A stretch of 34,832 nucleotides of DNA from Corynebacterium mendelii. GTDB lineage: Bacteria; Actinomycetota; Actinomycetes; Mycobacteriales; Mycobacteriaceae. The stretch is taken from contig NZ_JAFLEQ010000016.1 in NCBI RefSeq assembly GCF_017307055.1, forward strand, positions 364,608 to 399,439, written 5' to 3'. A program made the translations under genes and the position numbers. Below the pieces are notes generated by a model that made no database searches, was not told where the DNA came from, and worked only from the letters and a program-made list of their open reading frames with translations. Shown here piece after piece: positions 6,590-13,892 of this stretch (position 1 is its first letter; every line of letters starts with the position of its first letter).

Positions 6590-8056
6590 TTAGGCGCGGG
6601 TGCCGTCGTGGCAGACGGCATCGGTGACATAGGTTTTGTCATCCGGCAGAGCTTTGCGCGGCGGGTGAATTTGTCCGCGGCCCATTACAGCGCGGTCAAA
6701 AGCACGGTCACAGGCGGTCTCATGCCTGGTGAACCAGTCGTTGAGGCCATCAGCCAATGCTGCCACGGTGCGCTGGTAGCCGGGATCGTCAACGAGGTTT
6801 ATCTGCTCGTCCGGGTCGTCGATGAGATCATAGAGTTCCCGTGGCTGCCCGCCGGAGCGGTCGATGAATTTGAAACGGTTGTCGCGGATCATGCGGCCGC
6901 CGCCGTATTCGTCATATACGACCACGGAATCAGAGCCATCCCCCGGGCGGGAGCCGTCGATGAGACCTGCGATCGATTCACCGGCCCGCAGCGGATCGTC
7001 CGGAGGGGTGATTCCCGCCAGCTCACAGACGGTGGGGAAGAAGCTGGTAGCAGAGACATGGTCGGTGATCCGGCGGGCTGTTTTCTGCCCGGGCAGGCGC
7101 ACAGCAAACGGCACGCGCACGGAGTTTTCGAAAAAGTTCAGCGGCCAGGTTCCGTTGCCTTTGCCCCAGATGCCGTGTTGGCCGCAGGAAAAACCGTTGT
7201 CGGACATGAATACCACCACGGTGTTGTCGGCGAAGCCGTGCTCGTCGAGTTTGTCCAGCAGCCGTCCCACCGAACGGTCAACACCGCTTAAAGCGGCGGC
7301 GTAGCCGGTCAGATACGGCAGCGGATCGGCGAAGGCCTTGTCAAAATCGTTGTAGACCTTCGTCCATGGGTGCGGCCGGGGGCGGTCAATGGAATCGAAT
7401 GTGCATCCGTCGTAGAGATCGTAAAGCTCTTGCGGATGGTTGTTGATCCAGGGATCGTGGGGGGCGGTGAAGTTGACCTGCAGATAAAACGGCTGCGCCT
7501 GTCCGGCGGCGGCGTCGGTGGCGTGGTGCTGCTGCGCCTGGAGATCGAGGAAACGCTCAGCCTCGTCGGTGACCGCATCGGTGAAATAGCGCGGCTCTTC
7601 GACCTTGTGTCCGTCGCGGTCCCACACCGGGGCGTTGTAGTAGGGGCCGCCACCCAACCGGTGGGCGTACCAGTAGTCGAAACCGGGGGCCGGCCAGCGG
7701 GAGGTGCCGATATGCCACTTGCCGGACATGGCGCAGGTGTAGCCGTTGTGGTGGAGGGTTTCCGGCAGGTTGAACAGGCCGCCGAGAAAATTGTCCTCGG
7801 TGGCGTCGGGGTGGCGTTCGCCGACCAGCCAGTCATGCACCCCGTGGGCCGACGGCATGCGGCCGGTGAGCAGTGATGCCCGGGCCGGGGAACACACCGG
7901 GGAAGCGCAGTAGAAATTGTCGAAGGTGGATCCGGTGTCCACCAGATTGGCGATGGTGGGCATCACCAATTCGGCAGTTATGTGGGGCATCGCCCACGGA
8001 CCTTGGTCATCGGTGAGCACAACCAGAAAATTCGGGCGTGGCGCTGTGTCCGGCAT
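6590..8056 (-). CDS. Type I (formylglycine) sulfatase
   Basis: A 488-residue sulfatase of the alkaline-phosphatase superfamily. It hydrolyses sulfate esters (or N-sulfates) after a cysteine is oxidised to formylglycine. Seen: metal-binding Asp pair in VVLTDDQG (residues 16-17), the maturation signature C55-S-P-A-R59 in SPVCSPARASLLTGR, the GKWHIG motif (about 112-117), FTAPHDPW, and the late SDNG metal/substrate motif. The HGVHDWL segment after the signature suggests the polysaccharide or amino-sugar sulfatase subgroups rather than choline sulfatase, but the substrate is not established. There is no signal peptide, so it probably acts in the cytoplasm on imported substrate. The start is placed at 8056 because AAGGAG precedes it; a 14-residue upstream extension lacks such a site. 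It is divergent from a LacI-type regulator gene that probably controls it. No formylglycine-generating enzyme gene is in the window. Confidence 0.9.
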   Translation of the reverse strand: MPDTAPRPNFLVVLTDDQGPWAMPHITAELVMPTIANLVDTGSTFDNFYCASPVCSPARASLLTGRMPSAHGVHDWLVGERHPDATEDNFLGGLFNLPETLHHNGYTCAMSGKWHIGTSRWPAPGFDYWYAHRLGGGPYYNAPVWDRDGHKVEEPRYFTDAVTDEAERFLDLQAQQHHATDAAAGQAQPFYLQVNFTAPHDPWINNHPQELYDLYDGCTFDSIDRPRPHPWTKVYNDFDKAFADPLPYLTGYAAALSGVDRSVGRLLDKLDEHGFADNTVVVFMSDNGFSCGQHGIWGKGNGTWPLNFFENSVRVPFAVRLPGQKTARRITDHVSATSFFPTVCELAGITPPDDPLRAGESIAGLIDGSRPGDGSDSVVVYDEYGGGRMIRDNRFKFIDRSGGQPRELYDLIDDPDEQINLVDDPGYQRTVAALADGLNDWFTRHETACDRAFDRAVMGRGQIHPPRKALPDDKTYVTDAVCHDGTRA

Positions 8057-8257
8057 ACGCAAAACACTCCTTGGCGTGGGTATGGTGGGCGGTTGCAAGA
8101 CCGCCGGAACAGGGTATGGAATTGTGTGCGGGAGAAAATCCCGGAAAAAAGTCCGCCGTGGTTTCCTCCGCTGGCGACCACCCCACCATTAAGCTGGGGG
8201 ATGCCCCGGTCAGCGGGTCCGCCGCGACCCGGTTGTCCGGTGGCGCCGGACACTGCT

Positions 8258-8271
8258 GCGACAGCTGTCGC
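8258..8271. promoter_or_regulatory. Perfect 14-bp palindrome, candidate LacI-family operator
   Basis: GCGACAGCTGTCGC is fully self-complementary with no spacer, the symmetry preferred by LacI-family regulators. It lies between the divergent sulfatase and LacI-type genes, 47 bases before the GTG of the regulator. Other, weaker repeats lie nearer the sulfatase: GGCGGT-N6-ACCGCC at 8088-8105 and CGGGA-N5-TCCCG at 8129-8143. Confidence 0.5.
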
Positions 8272-8317
8272 CGAGGAACACCGAAGCGTGCCGCTGCGGG
8301 GAAAAGGAGGCCCACTG

Positions 8318-9331
8318 GTGGCCAGAGCAACACGACGCGATGTCGCCCAGTTGGCGGGGGTGTCGCTAGCCACTGTGTCCCATGTGATGAACGGCAGGGC
8401 CGAGGAACTGGGTTTTTCCCCGGCGACCGCGGACAAGGTTCGCAAAGCGGCTGATGCCCTGGGCTATATTCCACGGGCCTCGGCGAGATCGTTTCGCTAC
8501 CAGTCCTCGAAAGTGGTGGCCCTGGTCACCGGTCGACTGCCCGACTCGCTGCGTCTGCCGGTCTACAACGAAGTGCTGCTGGCCGCGGTGGAGACCGCCC
8601 GCGATCGGGGATACTTCATCCTGCCGGTGATGGTGCCCCCGGAGGCGGATGATCCTGCCGGTATGCTGCGCGAGATCCTGTCGACGGTGGAGATTGCGGG
8701 ACTGGTTGTTGAAGCGCGTGACCACCTGGTGCCCCTGGGGGCGTTGTTTGACGCCGCCGATATTCCCGTCGCATGGCTGGCGACAACCAGACCACCCGAT
8801 AACCTGGGAGGGGTTGTTACCGTCGGTTGCGATGACACCGCCGGTGTCGCCGAGATGCTGCGCGGGATCGACACCGGGGGCAGCGCTACGGCTGTGTTTG
8901 TCACCGGCCCCGGCGACCACGGAAACCGGGCCGACGCGTTTTTCGACCGGTTTCCCGCGGCGGAGACAATCACGGCGGCCAACTGGTTGGCCGACGGGGG
9001 CTACGCCGCGGCCAACCGGCGGCTGTCCGGCAGCCGGGAACAGGACATGGTGTTTTGCGCCAACGATTTTCTGGCTGCGGGATACCTGTCGGCATGCGCC
9101 GAACGGGAGATCGGGGTTCCCGGCCAGGTGCAAATTTTCGGCTTCGGCGACCACGGTGCGGTCATCGGCGCACCACTGGCGATCAGTTCAGTGGCTTGGC
9201 CGCTGGCACAGATCAGTTCCCTCGCGGTGACGCGGGTCATCGATGCAGTCGACAAGCCCGCAGCCCCCGCAGGGGTGATCACCGTCACGTCATCGGCCAG
9301 GCCCCGGTCCACGACACGTCCGGTGGGATAG
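8318..9331 (+). CDS. LacI-family transcriptional regulator
   Basis: A 337-residue DNA-binding repressor. The N-terminal helix-turn-helix is unmistakable (DVAQLAGVSLATVSHVMNG, about residues 8-26), followed by the hinge region ADALGYIPRASAR and a periplasmic-binding-protein-like effector domain with VALVTG at its start and the usual FCANDFLAAGYL and QIFGFGDHG segments. The GTG start at 8318 is chosen because AAAAGGAGG ends seven bases upstream; the frame is open earlier but unsupported. The gene is divergent from the sulfatase with 261 bases between, a classic arrangement for local control, and a 14-base palindrome lies in that gap. Effector probably a sugar or sugar phosphate; unknown. Confidence 0.9.
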   Translation: MARATRRDVAQLAGVSLATVSHVMNGRAEELGFSPATADKVRKAADALGYIPRASARSFRYQSSKVVALVTGRLPDSLRLPVYNEVLLAAVETARDRGYFILPVMVPPEADDPAGMLREILSTVEIAGLVVEARDHLVPLGALFDAADIPVAWLATTRPPDNLGGVVTVGCDDTAGVAEMLRGIDTGGSATAVFVTGPGDHGNRADAFFDRFPAAETITAANWLADGGYAAANRRLSGSREQDMVFCANDFLAAGYLSACAEREIGVPGQVQIFGFGDHGAVIGAPLAISSVAWPLAQISSLAVTRVIDAVDKPAAPAGVITVTSSARPRSTTRPVG

Positions 9332-9708
9332 GTGCTGACGGCGGGTGTGAAGCTGCACTGTTGAGTTTTACGGGTTCGGGCGGGGAAGCGGGGTGCGGAA
9401 ATCGTCGCCCCACCGGCCTGCGCCCACCCCAATATTATTACGAAATAACACCGGATGGGAACAGGTGTGTTCTCCCGTGCGGCACCGTGGCGGCTCCCAC
9501 GAATCCCATCTGTGTCGGGGTGCCGGTCATGGCGGTGGGGCATCCGTGACGCGGTCAGCCCGCCGCCGTCCGGTGGGATGCCCGTAACTTGGGTGGGGAA
9601 CCTGCGTGCTGCTCCCACCGGCTACCGTTGAGGGTGGTCCGGGGTGGTCGGCTCATGGGCGTGGTACCGGCCGGAACAGGCCGGGCTGGTGCCGCGCGGA
9701 TCTCCCGG
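9332..9708. other. Convergent intergenic stretch, no convincing gene
   Basis: Lies between the ends of the regulator (+) and acyl-CoA synthetase (-) genes. A weak hairpin GGGCATCC/GGATGCCC spans 9538-9583. A short AT-rich patch (AATATTATTACGAAATAA) lies at about 9431-9448. No coding sequence with a ribosome binding site was found. Confidence 0.45.
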
Positions 9709-11427
9709 TCAGCGTTCGCCGGGTCCTTTGAGTTTGATGATGTCGAATTCGCCGTCCCTGAGGTGCTGGCGCAAGTCTTTTTTGTCGAATTTATCGACCG
9801 AGGTTTTGTCGATCCGGTCGACAAAAGTCCAGTATTCCGGCAGCATCCAGCCGGGCAGGCTGCGGTTTTTCAGATGGTCGCGAAGCCGGGCCGCCGTTTC
9901 TTCGGTGGTGGCGACGCCGGGAAGAACCACCGTCACCGCCAGGGGGCGCTCCCCCCATTTGTCGTCCGGGTAGCCGATGACGGCAGCCTCAACAACATCG
10001 GGGTGCTCCATGACGAGGTTTTCCAGCGGCACCGAATAAATCCATTCGCCCCCGGAGCGGATGACATCGCGTTTGCGGTCCTCGATGGTCAAAAAGCCAT
10101 CCCGCGAGACTGAACCGACATCGCCAGTTTTCAGCCACCCGTCGTCGGTGAACTTTTCTTCCGCATCGTCGACATCCGCCCCGCGGAAACGGTGGGCGGC
10201 CCCGCCTTCCTCCTGGGTGTCCGGATGCCAGTAGGAGGCCGTCACCCAGTTGCCGCGGACCTGGATTTCCCCCTGGTTGCGGTCGGTTCCGGTGACCTCT
10301 TCACCGTCGGAGACCACCCGGTACTGCATTGAAGCCGGGAAACGCCCCTGGCTGATGCGGTAGGACCAGCGGGTCTCGCCGCCCGCCCCGGAGGGCGGCC
10401 GGGCAACGGTGCCGATGGGGGAGGTCTCTGTCATCCCCCAGATGTGGATGACGTCCACACCGTAGTGTTCCTCCCACATTTTGATCAGGATCGGCGGGGC
10501 GGGGGAGCCGCCGACGAAAATCTCCTGCAGGCTCATCCGCTCCGGGGGATGCTCCAGATAATGGACCATCAGTGAAATCCACAGGGTGGGCACCCCGTTG
10601 GCCACCCGGGGATGGGTGTCTTTGATGATGCGGGCAAGTCCCTGCGGGGACACATCGGATCCGGGGAAGACCAGGGGCGCGCCGCACATGAACGCCGCCA
10701 CCGGAACCCCCCAGCTCAAGACATGGTAGATCGGCACACAGCACAAAAACTTCTGCCCGTGGCTGACGGCGAAGGAATCGGTGGTGCGCAGCCCCAGGGC
10801 ATGCAGGTAGATCGACCGGTGGGAATAGGCCACGCCCTTCGGCGCGCCGGTGGTGCCGGTGGAATAGCAGATCGAAGCGGCCTCGGTCTCGGCGATCACC
10901 GGCCAGTCATAGCTGGTGGATTGCCCATCCAGCAGCTGCTCGTAGGCGAGGATGTCCACCGCCGGCAGGGTGTCGGAAAGCCCGGTGCCACCGACACTGA
11001 ACCCGGTGACGATCACCGTGTGCACCTGCGGGCAGTGGGGGACCACCCGCAGCAGAATCGGGGCAAGTTTCGGGTCGGCGACAAGCACCCGGGAGCCGGA
11101 ATGGTTGATGATGTGGATGATCTGGTCATCCATCAGCTGCTTGTTCAACGGCACAAACACCAGCCCCGAACACATGGTGGCAAACATTGTCTCCAGCTGT
11201 TCGGTGCAGTTGAACATCAGGGTCGCCACCCGGTCGTCGTCCCGGGCGCCGATGACGTCGTGGAGCGCATGCGCCAACGCCGCCGCGCGGGCGCCGATCT
11301 CGGCGAAGGTGGTGGTGTCCAATTCGCCGCGGGAATAACTGGTCACTGTCGTCGAACCGTGCACAGTCCGGCCGTAGTCGAGGATCCGGGCGACATTGAG
11401 CGGAATATCCGGCATGGTGGATTCCAT
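9709..11427 (-). CDS. Acyl-CoA synthetase (fatty-acid--CoA ligase, AMP-forming)
   Basis: A 572-residue member of the ANL adenylating superfamily, FadD type, which activates a carboxylic acid (medium or long-chain fatty acid likely) to its CoA thioester through an acyl-adenylate. Seen: P-loop-like AMP-binding motif YSTGTTGAPKGV (about 188-199), the GMTETSPIG motif, DDGWLKTGDVG hinge region, the GYPDDKWGERP motif, and a C-terminal lysine-rich segment DKTSVDKFDKKDLR carrying the expected catalytic Lys. No signal peptide. The start is uncertain: MESTMPDIPLNVARIL at 11427 matches the usual opening of this family, but no good ribosome binding site is seen; ATGs at 11466 and 11415 are alternatives. 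It stands alone and diverges from the ROK gene. Role in lipid catabolism or mycolate precursor supply is inference. Confidence 0.85.
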   Translation of the reverse strand: MESTMPDIPLNVARILDYGRTVHGSTTVTSYSRGELDTTTFAEIGARAAALAHALHDVIGARDDDRVATLMFNCTEQLETMFATMCSGLVFVPLNKQLMDDQIIHIINHSGSRVLVADPKLAPILLRVVPHCPQVHTVIVTGFSVGGTGLSDTLPAVDILAYEQLLDGQSTSYDWPVIAETEAASICYSTGTTGAPKGVAYSHRSIYLHALGLRTTDSFAVSHGQKFLCCVPIYHVLSWGVPVAAFMCGAPLVFPGSDVSPQGLARIIKDTHPRVANGVPTLWISLMVHYLEHPPERMSLQEIFVGGSPAPPILIKMWEEHYGVDVIHIWGMTETSPIGTVARPPSGAGGETRWSYRISQGRFPASMQYRVVSDGEEVTGTDRNQGEIQVRGNWVTASYWHPDTQEEGGAAHRFRGADVDDAEEKFTDDGWLKTGDVGSVSRDGFLTIEDRKRDVIRSGGEWIYSVPLENLVMEHPDVVEAAVIGYPDDKWGERPLAVTVVLPGVATTEETAARLRDHLKNRSLPGWMLPEYWTFVDRIDKTSVDKFDKKDLRQHLRDGEFDIIKLKGPGER

Positions 11428-11580
11428 GGGAGTCCATGGTAGACCACCCAAACAGGGCCGGGGCATCCCAGGTGCACCACCGGATGGGTGCCGCGGCGTG
11501 GGGCGCCCGGCACGGCATGTGGGGTAACGGCGTTTAAAAAAGCCCTGTCAGATCCCTGCCGGTGGGGTGGGGGATCCGAC

Positions 11581-11586
11581 TAGAAT
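11581..11586 (+). promoter_or_regulatory. Candidate -10 (TAGAAT) of the ROK kinase gene
   Basis: TAGAAT lies about 100 bases before the ATG at 11687, in a divergent intergenic region. The -35 position is GC-rich and not close to consensus. Confidence 0.4.
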
Positions 11587-11686
11587 GGCTTTCCGGCCAC
11601 AAACATGCCGTGATGTGCCGTGGTGCGGCAGCCGTGCATGTTTGCTTGCCTGTCAACACAGACCGTTACCCGGAAAGGTGTCCGCC

Positions 11687-12688
11687 ATGTCCCCCACCAG
11701 CAGCACAACCCCCCGCGCAGCAGTGGCGGTCGATGTCGGGGGAACCGCCATCAAAACCGCGGTGGTCACCCTGGACGGGCAGGTGGCCCACCGGGCGCAG
11801 CGGCCCACCCCGCAGAATGACCCGCAGGCCGTCATCGACCAGATCGCCGCTTCGATTGAGGAGCTGACCGGACTGGTGGAGGCGGGGCAGATCAGTGGTG
11901 TCGCCCCCGGTGAGCTGACCGACACTGTCGGGGTGTGTGTGCCCGGCATCGTCGACGAGGACAACGGTATCGGGGTGTGGTCGGTCAACCTCGGGTGGGA
12001 GAATCTGCCGGTGGCGCAGAAAGTCCGGGAACTCACCGGCCGGCCGGTGGTGGTCGGCCATGATGTGAAAAGCGGGGCGATCGGCGAATACACCTGGGGT
12101 GAGCTGGGGGCTGACGGGGTCAAAGACGGGTTCTATATTGCCGTTGGCACAGGCATTTATCTGGTGACCCTCCTCAACGGCACGCCACTGGGTCCCCACC
12201 CGTGGACCGGGGAAGTCGGCCAGCTTCCCATCCCCGATCCGGACAATCCCGGTGGGATGACCATCGCCGAACAGGTGTGTTCGGCAGCCGGCATGGCCAA
12301 CCGGATGCACCGGGCTGATCCGGTCGCCTGTCCGGCAGGATCCGGGGCGAAAGAAGTCTTCGACCTGGCGGCTGCCGGCAACGCCACCGCGGCGCGCATC
12401 ATCGACGAGGGCCTGGATGTGCTGGCCTCGGCAATCGGCAATGCCGTTGCCCTTGTCGGCCCGCTGCCCTTTGTTATCGGCGGCGGCCTGTGCCTTGCGG
12501 GCGACGCGTTTTTCGGCCCGCTCAAAGACAAGGTGAAAGTACTCACCGCCAACGGGCCGGGTCAGCCCGCACTGCTTCCGGCCTGCTGCGGCAACCTGTC
12601 GCAGGCCCTGGGCTGTGCCGCCCGGGCTTTCCGGGCCGACGGCGTGCAACCGCTGCCGCCGCTGCGGGATCACCGGCCCGGCCGGTGA
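11687..12688 (+). CDS. ROK-family sugar kinase
   Basis: A 333-residue ROK-family protein. Most such proteins without a DNA-binding domain are ATP-dependent kinases of glucose, N-acetylglucosamine or N-acetylmannosamine. Seen: phosphate-1 loop AVDVGGTAIKTAVV (residues 13-26), GVCVPGIVD, the NLGWENLPV substrate segment, and HDVKSGAIGE in place of the usual ND-A-AA-GE, which keeps the catalytic Asp. The typical ROK zinc site (E-x-G-H followed by C-x-C-G-x-x-G-C) is absent: the His position reads GEVGQ and a lone CSAAG follows. An adenosine-binding GGGLCLAGD segment is present near the C-terminus. AAAGGTG precedes the ATG and sets the start. It is probably the kinase of the sugar-use genes in this region; substrate unknown. 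Confidence 0.8.
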   Translation: MSPTSSTTPRAAVAVDVGGTAIKTAVVTLDGQVAHRAQRPTPQNDPQAVIDQIAASIEELTGLVEAGQISGVAPGELTDTVGVCVPGIVDEDNGIGVWSVNLGWENLPVAQKVRELTGRPVVVGHDVKSGAIGEYTWGELGADGVKDGFYIAVGTGIYLVTLLNGTPLGPHPWTGEVGQLPIPDPDNPGGMTIAEQVCSAAGMANRMHRADPVACPAGSGAKEVFDLAAAGNATAARIIDEGLDVLASAIGNAVALVGPLPFVIGGGLCLAGDAFFGPLKDKVKVLTANGPGQPALLPACCGNLSQALGCAARAFRADGVQPLPPLRDHRPGR

Positions 12689-12749
12689 CATGAGGTGAAC
12701 CGGCCGGGAAAACAAGGCGGGACAAGGGCGGGGGGCAGGTTTGTCCCGC
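12677..12749 (+). terminator. Two GC-rich hairpins at the end of the ROK gene
   Basis: CCCGGCCGGT (12677-12686) pairs with ACCGGCCGGG (12699-12708), overlapping the stop codon; GCGGGACAA (12717-12725) pairs with TTGTCCCGC (12741-12749). Both stems are perfect. Neither is followed by a T-run, so termination is plausible rather than certain. Confidence 0.4.
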
Positions 12750-13892
12750 GCGCACCCGGTCCACCACAGCCCTGAGGTCACGGCCTGGTTTCCGTCTGCT
12801 GCGACCCGCCGAAACCGGTCCTGTTGGCGTGGCCGGGTGCTGGTGCGCTAAACTTTGTTGCGGATACGGCGCCCACCCGGTTTTTCTCAACCATCACCGG
12901 GTCCGGCGGCGGCAGGCACACTCTGTGTGCCGGGCAAGGGGATACGGAAAACACCGCACTGGATGCGGTCGACCGTGTGCCCGCAGCATGCCGACGCCGC
13001 CCACGGTGCCGGATGAATCCACCACGACGCCCCGAAAAGCCCGGTTTTTCCCGGAGCATGAAAAGGCGCCCACCCCTTCAAACGACGTGTGTGTCCGCGG
13101 TTTTTGTCATTCGCGGACAACCGGCACAACCACCTGTTGCTCTTTCCCGGGACGATCCCGGGTCGGCCACCGATGGTGCTGGGGTGCTGCGCAGTCACCG
13201 GAAGAGACCGATTCGTTTTCTTTCGGGGCCGTCACCCAGGCTCCGCCCTTGGCCGCACACCGGCGCCGGAACACCATTTCGTGCCGCCCCGTGCACCACC
13301 GGTGGATCAACAACCAACTGTCCGGTAGTTACCCGGCATGTCATTTGTTCCCCCCGCACCACACGCGGTGGGGTGCTGACCTGTGGTCCGCCCCCCATCC
13401 CACAATGACCGTGTGCGCAGGGTGCAGCGGCACCTGCCGGATACCCGCCGGGCCTGTGCGGCGGCTCACCACCCTTCAGTGGTTCGCCGTGTGACACACA
13501 ACCACCAACCGACACGAATTTTTCAACGCAAAAATCCGTCCGCGGTCCATCCCCGCGCACCACCGGCTGCAACAAACCGGCCGACGGTGCCGCGCGGTCG
13601 CGGGGTTGTTCCCCTTGAAAAAATTGAGGGAAAGACAACCCCCTGACCTGCACCAGCCCCCGGGCCGGTCGCGGGAGGGACATGGGCCGCTTGCCGGGAG
13701 CCGGTGGGCCACCACCGGTGGGTGACAACCCGGCGCCACACCACAAGCGCCGGGGACAACACACACCAGGCCAATAAGGCGCATGGACTTGACCGAACTG
13801 AGACCGTGCCCCGGGTGCTTGGCCGACGCATAACTTTGTGCACCCACCGATCCGGGCCGTGACCGCCACGGTGACGCGATGAAAGGACATCA
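12689..13892 (+). other. Long gene-free region upstream of rho, possible leader
   Basis: Some 1.2 kb without a convincing gene. Open frames (for example 12824-13408 and 13195-13890 on the - strand) give Pro/Arg/Thr-rich products and lack ribosome binding sites. The + strand is C-rich relative to G in the lines I counted and has few T-runs, a composition that could suit Rho loading. A possible promoter -10 (TAAACT, 12849-12854) lies near its left end, and TTGACC (13789-13794) near its right end without a clear -10. No tRNA or known small RNA was recognised. A structured or Rho-sensitive rho leader is inference. Confidence 0.4.
12849..12854 (+). promoter_or_regulatory. Candidate -10 (TAAACT) far upstream of rho
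   Basis: TAAACT, with TTGGCG at 12824-12829 as a poor -35 (19-base spacing). If used, it would give a rho leader of about one kilobase. Confidence 0.25.

Noticed and set aside
12824..13408. Possible gene upstream of rho
   Set aside because: Product is Pro/Arg/Thr-rich without hydrophobic core pattern, no ribosome binding site, and other frames overlap with equal length.
13786..13840. TTGACC as the -35 of a rho-proximal promoter
   Set aside because: No acceptable -10 at 16-18 bases; only GC-rich sequence is found there.
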